From NCBI RefSeq assembly GCF_014069875.1, contig NZ_CP059676.1, positions 1,364,001-1,428,000 on the forward strand: a stretch of DNA of 64,000 nucleotides, written 5' to 3'. Numbering within the stretch: position 1 is the stretch's first letter; each line of letters starts with the position of its first letter. The notes below the pieces were generated by a model, which saw only the letters and a program-made list of their open reading frames with translations, did no database searches and was not told where the DNA came from. This stretch comes from Flaviflexus equikiangi (GTDB taxonomy: Bacteria; Actinomycetota; Actinomycetes; Actinomycetales; Actinomycetaceae). Positions 18,037-28,199 of this stretch are shown piece by piece. The translations under genes and the position numbers were made by a program.

Positions 18037-18644
18037 GGACGCCATTCCTGTCTACTGCGGCTTATCTGCCAAAACTTCAAGATTGTCTGGTGGCTTGATA
18101 TGCGTCGCCATGACGCGTGGGGCTACTGCTTGTCGTGTGCTTGACTTCCCTCGAGCGGGATCGTGTCGGTCTTCAGGTTCGCTCATGACCAGATTGCCGT
18201 ACCACCGGCGTCATTCGCGTCGCTTCCAGCAGAAGTGGTGGCGGAATTACGGGGTGAAGGGCGAGCTGGGCGGAAAGCCTGAACAGCCGGGCACGGCTGG
18301 CTCGACCAGCGCGTGCGTGTCAAGTGGCGGGGAGCAGGCCCCTAACAACACTCGAGCGGACAGGAACAACCCATAGCGTCGTTGACGCATACGAACGGAG
18401 CTAAGGCGTCGTGTCGGGTCATGGTGTTCATGGATGGGACAATATCACGGCCGATAGAGCATGTGGGAAGCCCCCGCTCGATTTTGAGACGGCAACAACA
18501 CTGAACGGCGGTCTTTGTTCATGAGAATCCGCTAGATCCGCCGGTCGCGACCAAGCGCTGGTCTCGGTCATCAGGATTACCTCGCGGCGGATCCTGGCAG
18601 GCCCCTTCGAACGGCGCTTCTGCGGAGGTGACGGGCCCTCGTCC
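18037..18644. other. 600-base gap with no recognisable gene
   Basis: I find no convincing coding frame, RNA gene or repeat here. Short frames exist on both strands but have no ribosome binding sites and no recognisable protein. The part next to 18037 must hold the promoter of the peptide transporter operon, but I cannot place it. No riboswitch core was recognised on the minus strand. The gap lies exactly where the transporter operon meets holA and may be leftover DNA from its insertion. Confidence 0.5.
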
Positions 18645-19640
18645 TTAAAGCCGCCTGGCGAGAGTGATATCGCGGATGCAGCGCTCGACCGCATAGGCGG
18701 GATCCTTCGCCTCTCCACGGAAACCCTTGACGTCACTATCGGCTTTGGCGATCGCGGTGATAGCGGCGGCTAGCCCAGCATCCGACCAGGTCCGCAGCTC
18801 CATGCGGGCATTCTTGATCTGATTCGGGCTGCCCTGGACCGTGACCGACTGCCCATTCTTCCCCATCGACGCAGAGACAGTCGCGAGTTGGCGGAACTTC
18901 CAGGCAAGCGCTGCGACGACGAGAACCTCGGGCGTCCCTGTCGCTAGCGCCTGCCGGAGCAGCTGGAGGGCGCGGCCAGCATTCCCTGCCACCGCAGCGT
19001 CTGCGATATCGAAGCCTGACGATTCGACCCTGCCGCCGAAGTACTTCTTCACGATCGGGCCCGTGATCGTGCCGTCGACATCGCTGAACAGCTGGTTGAG
19101 CGCCGCTGACATCTCCCGAACGTTCGATCCCATGCTTTGGACGAGGGCCTGGTATGCATCGTCGGTCACTGCCCGCTGTGCGCGTCGAGCATCGCCCTTG
19201 AGGAGGCCGATCTTGTCAGAATCCCATTTCAGTTCGTCGATGGTGACGACGGGGAAACCTGCCTGCGCGGCGGAGGTGAACAGTTTCGGGCCCTTGTTTC
19301 CGCCATTGCGGATAGCGATGAGGTACAGATCAGGGCTCGGATTGGCGATCAGCTCGAGCAGGTCCCGAAGGAAGTCGTCAGTCGCGTTCTCGACCCCGCT
19401 GGCACGCACGATCTTTGCCCCACCGAACAGGGATGGACTGGCGAGAAGCGCGATCTCTCCGGCTGTGTAGGCACCCGCATCGATCGTTGAGACGTCGATC
19501 TCGGGATCCTGCGCACGGGCCTGCGAAAGAAGCCGCTCCCACGCACGGTCGGCAAGCACCTCCTCTTTCGATTTGATGAGAACAATCGGCGCCAGGTCCA
19601 CTCGATCCCACGTCGTCTCGCTACCGCGTTTGTGTGCCAT
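18645..19640 (-). CDS. holA: DNA polymerase III subunit delta
   Basis: A 331-residue clamp-loader delta subunit. The fold is that of the HolA AAA-like proteins: IVLIKSKEEVLADRAWERLL at the N-terminus, ASPSLFGGAKIVRASG, LIAIRNGGNKGPKLF, and the C-terminal collar domain with FDIADAAVAGNAGRALQLLRQAL and TPEVLVVAALAWKFRQL. The first two correspond to the conserved LF...rlv strand that interacts with the beta clamp. The ATG at 19640 sits four bases from the comEC stop, so the genes are probably co-transcribed. The comEA-comEC-holA order is the conserved one. Confidence 0.93.
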   Translation of the reverse strand: MAHKRGSETTWDRVDLAPIVLIKSKEEVLADRAWERLLSQARAQDPEIDVSTIDAGAYTAGEIALLASPSLFGGAKIVRASGVENATDDFLRDLLELIANPSPDLYLIAIRNGGNKGPKLFTSAAQAGFPVVTIDELKWDSDKIGLLKGDARRAQRAVTDDAYQALVQSMGSNVREMSAALNQLFSDVDGTITGPIVKKYFGGRVESSGFDIADAAVAGNAGRALQLLRQALATGTPEVLVVAALAWKFRQLATVSASMGKNGQSVTVQGSPNQIKNARMELRTWSDAGLAAAITAIAKADSDVKGFRGEAKDPAYAVERCIRDITLARRL

Positions 19641-19644
19641 GGTT

Positions 19645-21849
19645 CTAGTATCCCACGCCTGCCGGCACCTCTTCTGACCCGTCGATATGAAGGACGATAT
19701 CGCCCTCGGCCGTCGCGAGAATCGCCCCGAAAGCCGCATACAGGTCGATGGTCGAAGGGGCGGGATGTCCGTAGGTGTTGTCCCCGTATGACAGAAGTGC
19801 GGTCGCTGCGCCGACAGACTGTGCGAACGACTCATCTTGGTTCGGCGATCCGTGATGGGGAATGAGCACGATGTCGGCCGCGATGTCGCGCCGTGCCAGC
19901 ATCTGCTGCGTCTCTCGTTCGATGTCTCCCGTCACAAGGAGCGTCTGCCCGACGTTCGCGCGCACGACGAGCGACTGGTTGTTCTCGCATGATTCGTCGT
20001 AGCACGGGACGTGGCGATCGGGCCATAGCGTGTCGACCCCGAACTCGCTGTCACCGGCCGATCGTTCGATGATCGGCACCGTCACGCCCAACTGGGCCAC
20101 AGGGTCTGTCATGCCGGGACCCACCCAGACTTCGGCGACGCCGTGACGCAGGGCGCCGTCCAGGTTCCCGGCATGATCGGCATGCAGGTGCGTGAGAATG
20201 AGAACGTCGACTCGTGCTCGCGCCCGTTGGAGACAGTCCTCCAATCGCCCCTCAGACGGCCCCGTGTCGACGAGAAAGATGCGCCCGTCGAGGCGGAAAA
20301 GTGTCGCGGCGCCTTGTCCGACGTCGCATTGGATGACAGACCATTCCCCCATTGCCGGGGAGACAAGCCTGGCGGCCGCAACCCCCACTGCGGCCGCCGC
20401 GATCCAAAGCCGACGGACTCCCCGCGAGACGATCAGCCACGACGAGAAGAGGATGGCGGCATACAAGGCCAGGACGAGACGCCCGTCGATACCGGAGCCG
20501 GGCCATTGCGACACGCTCCCCGCCACGATATCGATCCATGACACGCATCTCGCCGCCAGCCAGGCGAGAATCGGTCCGGCGGGCGTCCCTGCCAGAAGAA
20601 GCGCGCATAGGGCAAAGACTGTCCCTGCGGGAACCACGGGGGCAACGAGCGCGTTGGCAAGTGCTGACCAGACGGATGCGGTGTCGGTGAGGAGGAGGAT
20701 GATCGGGGCACACGCCACGTGTGCGACAAGGGGCACCGCGAGAAGGTTCGCTCCCGGAATCGTCACGAGCGGAGCAAGAAGTCCGGCCGCTGGCCGCGCC
20801 CAGGCGATGATGGCGGCTGTCGACACGACGGAGAGAACGAAGCCGTAGGCGAGAGCGAGCGTCGGCTCGAGTGCGAGGAGGACGACGATCGAGACACCGA
20901 GGGCAGGCAGCGCACTGCTCGGGCGGCGCAGCCAGACTGCCCCGAGGACAACGACCCCCATGACTCCCGCCCTCATGACAGACGGCTGCGCCCCTGTCGC
21001 AACGATGAGGGAGAAGAGCACTCCACCGGCAACTGCTACCGACAGCAGTCTGCGCCTGCGTCCGACGAGTGCGAGAGCAATGGCGCACACCATCGATACG
21101 TGAGCGCCAGATACCGCAGTGAGATGAGTGAGGTTGACGGCGGCGAGCGCTTCCCCGCGGTCCTCGGGGATTCTCGAGTCGTCACCGATCGCTAGACCCG
21201 GGACCAGTCCCTGCACCTGGGGTGTTTCGTCGGCCAGATGGTCCATCATGTACGACGCCCTCACTGCGATCCAGCGGGACAGCGGACCTGCTGGTTCCAC
21301 GACTGTTGCACGTCCGATCACGGTGGCCCACGCGATCTCTCGCGATGCTCTCCCCTGCGGTTCAAGACGTACATCCACAATGATGGTCTCGTCGAGATTG
21401 AGGCGCGAGAGCTCCTCGTCTCCGAGGAGCATGACGGACGCATGGGCGCGGGAGACCTGCCCCCGTCCCTCGACGGTCTCCACGCGCAACCTCCGCAGCA
21501 CACGTTCCCCTGCCGGATTGGGATATGACGCGACAGTCCCCCGGATTGTTGCCGTTGCACGCGCGGAGGCAAGGTCGGCAAGAATGCCCGAACGAGCCGC
21601 ATGGTCATGTGCGGCCGTCACACCGGCGGCGCATAGCATCGCCACGGCAACGACGAGGAGCGTGGGCATCCAGAATCGCAGCAGCCGTCCACGGTTGGCG
21701 TGGCCGAGCGCCATGCTCGTCACGAGGGTGGCGCCCGCCGCCGCGACGACAACGGTGACCACGAGCCCCATTCCTTCGAGCAGGGCAACGACTGTGGACA
21801 GCCACCATGCGGCGGCTGCGAGGAGGACCCTCAGGTCACCATGCGTCAT
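19645..21849 (-). CDS. comEC: ComEC/Rec2 competence DNA channel protein
   Basis: A 734-residue polytopic membrane protein that forms the inner-membrane DNA channel of natural transformation. The N-terminal third has several membrane spans and the competence core LTHLTAVSGAHVSMVCAIAL. A long hydrophobic region follows. The C-terminal metallo-beta-lactamase domain has FLVDTGPSEGRL, LILTHLHADHAGNLDGAL (zinc-ligand HxHxDH) and LIPHHGSPNQDESF. It overlaps comEA by 4 bases. Whether the organism is transformable is not shown: no pilus or comF gene is in the window, and many actinobacteria keep this pair. Confidence 0.93.
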   Translation of the reverse strand: MTHGDLRVLLAAAAWWLSTVVALLEGMGLVVTVVVAAAGATLVTSMALGHANRGRLLRFWMPTLLVVAVAMLCAAGVTAAHDHAARSGILADLASARATATIRGTVASYPNPAGERVLRRLRVETVEGRGQVSRAHASVMLLGDEELSRLNLDETIIVDVRLEPQGRASREIAWATVIGRATVVEPAGPLSRWIAVRASYMMDHLADETPQVQGLVPGLAIGDDSRIPEDRGEALAAVNLTHLTAVSGAHVSMVCAIALALVGRRRRLLSVAVAGGVLFSLIVATGAQPSVMRAGVMGVVVLGAVWLRRPSSALPALGVSIVVLLALEPTLALAYGFVLSVVSTAAIIAWARPAAGLLAPLVTIPGANLLAVPLVAHVACAPIILLLTDTASVWSALANALVAPVVPAGTVFALCALLLAGTPAGPILAWLAARCVSWIDIVAGSVSQWPGSGIDGRLVLALYAAILFSSWLIVSRGVRRLWIAAAAVGVAAARLVSPAMGEWSVIQCDVGQGAATLFRLDGRIFLVDTGPSEGRLEDCLQRARARVDVLILTHLHADHAGNLDGALRHGVAEVWVGPGMTDPVAQLGVTVPIIERSAGDSEFGVDTLWPDRHVPCYDESCENNQSLVVRANVGQTLLVTGDIERETQQMLARRDIAADIVLIPHHGSPNQDESFAQSVGAATALLSYGDNTYGHPAPSTIDLYAAFGAILATAEGDIVLHIDGSEEVPAGVGY

Positions 21850-22637
21850 AGTGTGACGCGATCTCGCAGTTCGGCGAACGTTGCGGGGCCGATGCCAGAG
21901 ACTTCCATGAGCTCCTCGATGGAACTGAACTGCCCATTCGTGTCCCGCCAGTCGATGATTCTCTGCGCAAGAGTCGGGCCGATTCCGGGCAGGGTCTCGA
22001 GGTCGGCGGCACTGGCGGCGTTGAGACTGACCAGCCCACCCTCAGAAGACGACGGCTCGGAGAGGGAAGGGTCGGACAGGGACGGGTCGGACAGGGACGG
22101 GTCGGACAGGGACGGGTCGGGGGCCGGGAGGTCGTCTCCTGGTGCGGGCACGATGATGTGCTCCCCATCGTTGAGGACACGCGCGAGGTTGAGTGCGTTC
22201 TGGTCTGCCTCGGCGGTCATGCCGCCCGCACGATCGACAGCTCCTGCGACGCGCGAGCCCGCGGGGAGCTCGACGAGACCTGGGGTGTTGACGTGGCCCG
22301 ACACGTAGACGGTCACCGTTGTGGCCGGTGGGGGTGATGCAGGCTCGGAGTTCTCCGATGTCTGTTCCGGCGCCTCCTGAGTGGAGGCGGGTGCTGGTGT
22401 CGTTTCTGGCGGGCTGTCTGAGGTGACAGATGCTTGCAGCGCATGCACTTCCACGGGGCGCGACAGCGTCCATCCCACGACGAGCCCGCACAGCACTGCC
22501 AGCGTGAGGATAACGATCGCGGCCGCCCGGCTATCGAATGCTAGCCGCCTCGTCCTGTCGGCGCGCTCCGGGGGCGCCATGACGTCTTCTCCGGTACCGA
22601 TCCGGTAAGCGGTCCGCACAAGATTCTGAGTCTTCAT
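21846..22637 (-). CDS. comEA: ComEA family DNA-binding competence protein
   Basis: A 263-residue membrane-anchored DNA receptor. After about 40 cytoplasmic residues one transmembrane helix (AAAIVILTLAVLCGLVVGW) leads to a Pro/Thr/Ser-rich spacer, an SLBB domain (VTVYVSGHVNTPGLVELPAGSRVAGAVDRAGG) and a C-terminal helix-hairpin-helix pair (LNAASAADLETLPGIGPTLAQRIIDWR and IEELMEVSGIGPATFAELRD). The linker between SLBB and HhH is a DPSLS pentapeptide repeat. The ATG at 22637 is chosen over 22709 because it gives a normal N-terminus (MKTQNLVRTAY). It is coupled to comEC. Confidence 0.9.
   Translation of the reverse strand: MKTQNLVRTAYRIGTGEDVMAPPERADRTRRLAFDSRAAAIVILTLAVLCGLVVGWTLSRPVEVHALQASVTSDSPPETTPAPASTQEAPEQTSENSEPASPPPATTVTVYVSGHVNTPGLVELPAGSRVAGAVDRAGGMTAEADQNALNLARVLNDGEHIIVPAPGDDLPAPDPSLSDPSLSDPSLSDPSLSEPSSSEGGLVSLNAASAADLETLPGIGPTLAQRIIDWRDTNGQFSSIEELMEVSGIGPATFAELRDRVTL
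22051..22125 (-). repeat. 15-bp tandem repeat inside comEA
   Basis: Five consecutive 15-base units, the middle ones matching GACGGGTCGGACAGG almost exactly and the first and last degenerate, encode DPSLS repeats in the linker before the helix-hairpin-helix. Length variation in whole units would keep the frame. Confidence 0.9.
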
Positions 22638-22843
22638 GCGCCTAGAATCGGCTAGATCCCGCCTGCTCACATCCACGGAGAAGCTCAGGGGGATGAGGCC
22701 GCCGTGCACAGGACGCGGAACTCAGCCCGCGTGACCTCATGGTCGTTCGTGACCGTGGGATGCTGGACGGGTGAGCTCCGCGCCCGACATTCGACTCGAC
22801 GGCACGTGTGCGGGCGAGACGTCGACTGCCGGAGGCTAGGACA

Positions 22844-23803
22844 TCAGGCGTAGACGAGCGTCGCTGTCATCGACCGCGTTGCGCCGGGTGCGAGACCGAT
22901 CGATGCTGACGCGTCCGCACGGTTCACGGCGTCCGGGACGTGCGAGTAGGGTTCGAGCGCGACTGCTTCGCGGGCTCCGCGGTCGAGGCCGTCGGCCGTC
23001 CACACCACGACAACGGGCGCGGCTGCGGGCTCTTGGACGAGCGAGATCGTCCGCCCCGAGAGGGGATTCTTCAGAGTTGTCCGAACAACTCCCTCATCGT
23101 TGGGAACGAGGCCCATGTAGGCAATATCGAGAGACTGGCGGCCGATACGATCCATGGCGACGGGAGCGAGGATGCCCGCGTATGCCGACTCTCCGGGAAG
23201 CGGGATGAGATCCTGCGAGGTCGATACCTTCTTCCTGGCAGGGATCGTCAGACCCAGATCGGTGATCTTTCCGCCGCCGGGGAACCGGACGAGTGGATGC
23301 CAGCCGAGACCCGCCGGGGCGGCCTCCGCGGAGAGGTTCGTCAACGAGATATCGATCGACAGATGCGATGTCCTGCCATCGCCCTCGCCAAGCGCATAGA
23401 CGACGTCGACCGCGAAGGACCACGGCCATTCCTCATTCGCCTCGTGTTCGCCCCGCAGCTGGAGCGTTGAGCCCGTCGAGACGCGCACGAAGTCGAGAGA
23501 CGAGACGAACCCGTGCCGGGCGTGGCCGTCCGACGCGACGGGGAGGGTGATCTTGCGACCATTCCACGTGAAGGTTCCCCGATTCACCCTGCCCGGGTAG
23601 GGGGCGAGTATGCGGCTTCGAGAGCCGTTGCCCTGCGCGAGCTCCTCGGGAGACTCGTAGCCATCGATGATACTCTCCCCCACACCTGGATCCCAGGAGA
23701 TCAGGGTCGCGCCGCGAGAGGCGACGACGGCGGAGGCACCTCCTTGGTCGATGCGCCAAGCAGTGCCTCCAAAAGTCACCTCTGTGACGGTCCCGTGATC
23801 CAT
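22844..23803 (-). CDS. Aldose 1-epimerase family protein
   Basis: A 319-residue galactose mutarotase-like protein. These enzymes interconvert alpha and beta anomers of aldoses. Recognisable segments are SRILAPYPGRVNRGTFTWNGRK, GHARHGFVSSLDF (with the catalytic-type histidine), PAGLGWHPLVRFPGG (the second conserved histidine) and VALEPYSHVPDAVNR, which contains the catalytic-type glutamate. It starts at ATG 23803 behind AAGGAG and lies 10 bases after leuS, so it may be read through from leuS. No galactose or other sugar operon is adjacent, so the substrate is open. Confidence 0.88.
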   Translation of the reverse strand: MDHGTVTEVTFGGTAWRIDQGGASAVVASRGATLISWDPGVGESIIDGYESPEELAQGNGSRSRILAPYPGRVNRGTFTWNGRKITLPVASDGHARHGFVSSLDFVRVSTGSTLQLRGEHEANEEWPWSFAVDVVYALGEGDGRTSHLSIDISLTNLSAEAAPAGLGWHPLVRFPGGGKITDLGLTIPARKKVSTSQDLIPLPGESAYAGILAPVAMDRIGRQSLDIAYMGLVPNDEGVVRTTLKNPLSGRTISLVQEPAAAPVVVVWTADGLDRGAREAVALEPYSHVPDAVNRADASASIGLAPGATRSMTATLVYA

Positions 23804-23812
23804 GCCTACTCC

Positions 23813-26680
23813 TTAGGGAACGATGTTGATGAGCTGGGGGGCGCGGACGATGATCTTGCGCGGCTCGCCGTCGAGGTACTGCTGGATGCGGGGCAGGGCT
23901 AGTGCCTGCGCAGTCAGCTCAACGTCAGAAATGTCGGCGGGGACGTCGATGCGATCGCGCACCTTCCCCTTGACCTGGACGACACACGTGACCGTGTCTT
24001 CGACAAGAAGTGCCTCATCGATGACCGGGAACGGAGCGTAGACGACCGAGGTGTCGTGCCCGAGACGGGACCACAGCTCCTCCGCGATGTGAGGAGCGAC
24101 CGGTCCGACCATCGCGACGATCTGTTCCGCAGTCTCACGCGGAACCACGTCGAGGGACGTCAGGTGGTTGTTGAGCACGATGAGCTTCGCGATCGCCGTA
24201 TTCGGCCGCATCGCCTCATATTCGGTCCGAACATCCGTCACCGTGCGGGCTGCGAGCCGTGCCGTCTCCTCAGAGGGCGCAGTATCGGACACGATCACTG
24301 CGCCTGTCTCCTCGTCGACGATGTTGCGCCACAGGCGCTGCAGAAAGCGCTGGGCACCGACGACGGCCCTGGGCTCCCACACGCGCGACTGTTCGATCGG
24401 GCCCATCGACATCTCGTACACGCGGAACGTGTCGGCGCCGTACTCGGAGCTGATATCTTCCGGCGTGACCGTGTTCTTCAGCGACTTCCCCATCTTTCCG
24501 TACTCGCGGTTCACACGCTGGCCCGCGTACGTGAAGATCTGTTCGCCGTTCTCCTCGCTCGTCTCGACCTCATCCGCAGGGACGTACTGGCCCCTGGAGT
24601 CCGTGTAGGCGTATGCCTCGATCATGCCCTGGTTGAAGAGCTTGTGGAATGGTTCAGAGGACGAGACGTAGCCCAGGTCGAAGAGCACTTTGTGCCAGAA
24701 ACGGGCGTACAGCAGGTGCAGGACGGCGTGCTCGACGCCGCCGACATAGAGATCGGCTCCGCCCGACAGGTTGCCGGCCTCGGGCCGCGGCCCCATCCAG
24801 TACTTCTCGTTCTCGGAGGATACGAACTCATCGCTGTTCGTCGGATCGAGGTATCGCAGCTCGTACCAGCACGAACCCGCCCAGTTGGGCATGGTGTTCG
24901 TGTCCCGATAATAGGTCTTCTCGCCGTCTCCGAGGTCCAGTGTGACCTTCACCCAGTCGTGCAGGCGCCCCAGCGGCGGCTCGGGCTGTGAGTCAGCATC
25001 GTCCGGGTCGTAGGAGCGCGGGGAATAGTCCGGAGTCTCGGGCAGTTCGACGGGAAGCATCGAGGCGGGCAGATCGTGCGCGACGCCCTCCTCGTCGTAG
25101 ACGATGGGGAAGGGCTCACCCCAGTACCGCTGGCGAGAGAACAGCCAGTCGCGCAGACGGTAGGTGACGGCGGCCCGGCCAGTTCCGTGTTCGCCCAGAT
25201 AGGAGGTGATCGTCTCGATCGCCTCCGCCTTGTCCATGCCGTTGATCGAGACGTCAGCATTCTCCGAGTTGATGACAACACCATCTCCGACATAGGCCAT
25301 GTCGCCCTCGAAGCCAGCCGGGGGCTGGATCGTCAACCGGATGGGCAGATCGAAAGCCGTCGCGAAATCGTAGTCGCGCTGATCGTGGGCGGGCACCGCC
25401 ATGATCGCGCCGGTTCCGTAGCCCATGAGGACGTAGTCCGCCGTGAAGACGGGGATCTGTTCGCCATTGACCGGATTGGTCGCGAAGATCCCGGTGAACA
25501 CACCTGTCTTCTCGCGATCGTCGCTCGCCCGTGCCGCATCCCCCAGGCGCTTCGCCTCAGCCTGGTAGGCGGATACTGCTGAGCGCGGATCGGAGGCCCC
25601 ACCGGTCCACGCATCCTTCGCACCATCGGGCCACTGGTCCGGGACAGCACCATCGAGCATGGGATGCTCGGGCGAGACAACCATGAAGGTGGCGCCGAAG
25701 AGAGTGTCGGGCCGTGTCGTGAACACGGTGAGCTCGTGGTCGAGGTCGGCGCCGTGCGCCGTGAACGTCACGTAGGCTCCTCGGCTCTTACCGATCCAGT
25801 TCCGCTGCATCGCCACGACCTTGTCGGGCCAGTCGACCGTGTCGAGGTCTGCCGCGAGCCGGTCGGCGTAGGAGGTGATCCTCATCATCCACTGACGGAG
25901 CTGGCGCCGGAAGACAGGATAGTTGCCGCGTTCGGACCGACCCTCGTTCGTCACTTCCTCGTTCGCGAGCACCGTGCCGAGACCGGGGCACCAGTTGACG
26001 GGGGCATGGGAGATAAAGGCGAGACGATGATCGTCGATGATCGCGTTCTGCTCGGCCCGGCTCAGGCTCGACCAGGGCGCCCCGGTGGGAGTGGGGCGGA
26101 CTCCGGACTCGAACTCGGCGATAAGGTCTGCGATGGGGCGAGCCCGTCCGACCGTGCCCGGCACACGGCCATCGGCCGTCTCGTCATAGAAAGAGTTGTA
26201 GATCTGCAGGAAGATCCACTGCGTCCAGCGGACATAGTCGACATCGGTCGTCGCGAACGATCGGCGCTGGTCGTGACCGAGACCGATCTGGCGCAGCTGC
26301 CTGCGCATGTTCTCGATATTCTGCTCGGTCGTGATGCGCGGATGCTGGCCGGTCTGGACAGCGAACTGTTCCGCAGGAAGCCCGAAGGCATCGAAGCCCA
26401 TCGTGTGGAGGACAGACTTTCCCAGCATGCGCTGGAAGCGTCCCACGACATCGGTGGCGATGTAGCCGAAGGGGTGACCGACGTGAAGGCCCTTCCCTGA
26501 CGGGTAGGGGAACATGTCGAGGAGGTAGAACTTCTCATCCGAGACATCGCCGGCAAGGTCGCCCTCCGGATTGGGCACGTGGTAGGTGCCGTCCTCATCC
26601 CATCGGTCCTGCCAGCGGCGTTCGATCTCGCCAGCGAGTTCTGCCGTGTACCGATACGGATGCTCGGTCATCTCAGACAT
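23813..26680 (-). CDS. leuS: Leucyl-tRNA synthetase
   Basis: A 955-residue class Ia aminoacyl-tRNA synthetase that charges tRNA-Leu. The HIGH-type motif is [16 protein letters not shown] (about residues 52-67), the editing (CP1) domain includes [20 protein letters not shown], and the KMSKS loop appears as KMGKSLKN. The long insertion with [32 protein letters not shown] is usual in actinobacterial LeuRS. ATG 26680 has an AAGGGAGA site; the frame extends to 26743 without one. The gene sits between comEA and, past an 18-kb insertion, tRNA-Ala, in line with conserved order. Confidence 0.97.
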   Translation of the reverse strand: MSEMTEHPYRYTAELAGEIERRWQDRWDEDGTYHVPNPEGDLAGDVSDEKFYLLDMFPYPSGKGLHVGHPFGYIATDVVGRFQRMLGKSVLHTMGFDAFGLPAEQFAVQTGQHPRITTEQNIENMRRQLRQIGLGHDQRRSFATTDVDYVRWTQWIFLQIYNSFYDETADGRVPGTVGRARPIADLIAEFESGVRPTPTGAPWSSLSRAEQNAIIDDHRLAFISHAPVNWCPGLGTVLANEEVTNEGRSERGNYPVFRRQLRQWMMRITSYADRLAADLDTVDWPDKVVAMQRNWIGKSRGAYVTFTAHGADLDHELTVFTTRPDTLFGATFMVVSPEHPMLDGAVPDQWPDGAKDAWTGGASDPRSAVSAYQAEAKRLGDAARASDDREKTGVFTGIFATNPVNGEQIPVFTADYVLMGYGTGAIMAVPAHDQRDYDFATAFDLPIRLTIQPPAGFEGDMAYVGDGVVINSENADVSINGMDKAEAIETITSYLGEHGTGRAAVTYRLRDWLFSRQRYWGEPFPIVYDEEGVAHDLPASMLPVELPETPDYSPRSYDPDDADSQPEPPLGRLHDWVKVTLDLGDGEKTYYRDTNTMPNWAGSCWYELRYLDPTNSDEFVSSENEKYWMGPRPEAGNLSGGADLYVGGVEHAVLHLLYARFWHKVLFDLGYVSSSEPFHKLFNQGMIEAYAYTDSRGQYVPADEVETSEENGEQIFTYAGQRVNREYGKMGKSLKNTVTPEDISSEYGADTFRVYEMSMGPIEQSRVWEPRAVVGAQRFLQRLWRNIVDEETGAVIVSDTAPSEETARLAARTVTDVRTEYEAMRPNTAIAKLIVLNNHLTSLDVVPRETAEQIVAMVGPVAPHIAEELWSRLGHDTSVVYAPFPVIDEALLVEDTVTCVVQVKGKVRDRIDVPADISDVELTAQALALPRIQQYLDGEPRKIIVRAPQLINIVP

Positions 26681-26762
26681 TGTTCTCCCTTCGTTTGCCC
26701 TCAACTCTAGCGCAGGACATCGGTCATTCCGGCTTTGGTCCACGTGATGGCGACGACCCTCC

Positions 26763-26777
26763 TAGAATGGCGCCATG
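26763..26777 (+). promoter_or_regulatory. Probable leaderless promoter of the HIT gene
   Basis: TAGAAT (26763-26768) is followed after 6 bases by the ATG at 26775, with no ribosome binding site. This is the classic leaderless -10 arrangement of actinobacteria. Confidence 0.6.
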
Positions 26778-27203
26778 AGCGTTTTCGTGAAAATCATGTC
26801 AGGGGAGATTCCCGGTCGTTTCGTCTGGGCCGACGACATCTGCGTCGTCCTCGCAACCATCGAGCCACACGCCGATGGTCACGTCATGGTCATCCCCCGC
26901 GAGGAGATCGATAAGTTCACGGACCTCGACGATTCAACGGCTGACCACCTGTTCCGGGTCGCACGGATCGTCGCACGCGCCCAAGAGGCTGCGTTCGATG
27001 TCCCGCGGGCCGGCCTCGTCATCGCCGGTTACGGAGTTCCGCACTGTCACCTCCACGTCATCCCCATGGTGTCCGAGAAGGTCCTGTCGTTCGATTCCGC
27101 GAGGAAGGATGCGACCGCGGCCCAGCTGGATGACGCGATGGAGAGGCTCCGACGTGCACTCATCGACGCTGGCTACGGCGAGTTCGTTCCCACCACAGCC
27201 TGA
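26775..27203 (+). CDS. HIT family protein
   Basis: A 142-residue histidine-triad nucleotide-binding protein. The triad HCHLHVIP (about residues 93-100) is the HxHxH active site, and the N-terminal FVKIMSGEIPGRFVWADDICVVLATIEPHADGHVMVIPREE matches Hint-type hydrolases, which cleave nucleoside phosphoramidates and related compounds. It is a single-domain protein of normal length. It is divergent from leuS and convergent with the VKOR gene; the gap holds a GC-rich hairpin. Confidence 0.92.
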   Translation: MSVFVKIMSGEIPGRFVWADDICVVLATIEPHADGHVMVIPREEIDKFTDLDDSTADHLFRVARIVARAQEAAFDVPRAGLVIAGYGVPHCHLHVIPMVSEKVLSFDSARKDATAAQLDDAMERLRRALIDAGYGEFVPTTA

Positions 27204-27217
27204 CACTGCCGAACACC

Positions 27218-27247
27218 CCGGCCGCAGGTTCGGGACTGCGGAGCCGG
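27218..27247. terminator. Hairpin between convergent HIT and VKOR genes
   Basis: A 10-base left arm (CCGGCCGCAG) pairs with CTGCGG plus CCGG across an 8-base loop, with a two-base bulge. Its place between two gene ends fits a bidirectional terminator. Confidence 0.45.
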
Positions 27248-27270
27248 CGCGTCAGCGAGTCAAAGCTCCT

Positions 27271-27921
27271 CTAGGACGACCATCCGAAGATGAATGCCCA
27301 CGTGTCGTAGAAGTACACGAACGCGAACACGACGACTCCGAGAATCCAGAGCGCAACGATCGGCCATCGCATCCGCCACACCCAGCTCGTCGGCCCCGCG
27401 AGATTCGCATGTGCCTGCCCCACCGTGAGGACGATGAAGGGAATGAGGCATGCCCAGATCACAAGGCACCACGGGCAGAGCGTGCCTGCTTCGATGAAGG
27501 AGGTGTACTGGAACCAGAGAAGGGCGAGGAAGGCGAAGGCAGACCCTGCGAGGAGTGCCACCCACATGAACGAGGGCAGGGTCTTCTTGAGGAGGAGATA
27601 GACCCCGAGAAGGGCCATGGCCCCAAAGCTGGCGATACCGAGATAGCTGTTCGAGAAGCCGAGGACGCTGCCCTCCCACGAGGTGAGGAAGGTCGAGCAT
27701 GCGAGGATCTCGTTGACGTCACAGGCAAGGTTCGCGTACGGGTCTGCCTCGAGCTTGCGCTCCCCCAGCAGGAGCTGGAAGGAGGCGAAGATGCCGACAA
27801 GTCCCGCGATGATGAGGAACCAGGAGTACTCCGTCACGCCCTTCGCGGCGGGCTTGGGTGCCTGATGGGCTGCGAGGTAGGCCTCGACTTCCTCATCTGT
27901 CATCTTCTCGAAATCGGTCAT
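27271..27921 (-). CDS. Vitamin K epoxide reductase (VKOR) family protein
   Basis: A 216-residue membrane protein with four to five helices. It carries the VKOR features: the loop cysteine pair in ACDVNEILAC, the serine-containing FGFSNSYLGI-like segment (LGFSNSYLGIASFGAMALLG) and the redox motif CPWC at the start of a helix. Bacterial VKOR couples reoxidation of DsbA-like thiol oxidases to quinone reduction, which is how many actinobacteria support disulfide formation. No DsbA-like fusion domain is present. The ATG at 27921 is chosen because MTDFEKMTDEEVEAYL is a typical N-terminus; the frame extends to 28020. Confidence 0.92.
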   Translation of the reverse strand: MTDFEKMTDEEVEAYLAAHQAPKPAAKGVTEYSWFLIIAGLVGIFASFQLLLGERKLEADPYANLACDVNEILACSTFLTSWEGSVLGFSNSYLGIASFGAMALLGVYLLLKKTLPSFMWVALLAGSAFAFLALLWFQYTSFIEAGTLCPWCLVIWACLIPFIVLTVGQAHANLAGPTSWVWRMRWPIVALWILGVVVFAFVYFYDTWAFIFGWSS

Positions 27922-28199
27922 CGTCCGTCCATCTCCCGACACTAGGCGGCTGCTGCCGCCGTGCGCCATGGCAGCGCCGTCCCGATCGTACCAAAGGACT
28001 TTCGCCGCACCGTCCGACAAACGTCTCCTCCGTCACCCCCGGGGTCCAGCTCCTCGCATCCGCCAGACTTTCGGCACGCCTCTGATCAGCGCTGACGGCG
28101 ATTCTGAAACTAGGCTGAACATTCTGGAATTAATATCGTTTTCAACCAGTTAACCTGGGTAGAGGCCGCCGTGCGGAATCGAAAACTGGAGGAAAGAAC

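Noticed and set aside
18428-18736. A 102-codon minus-strand frame running into the holA 3' end
   Set aside because: It overlaps holA in another frame, has no ribosome binding site and no protein-like pattern.
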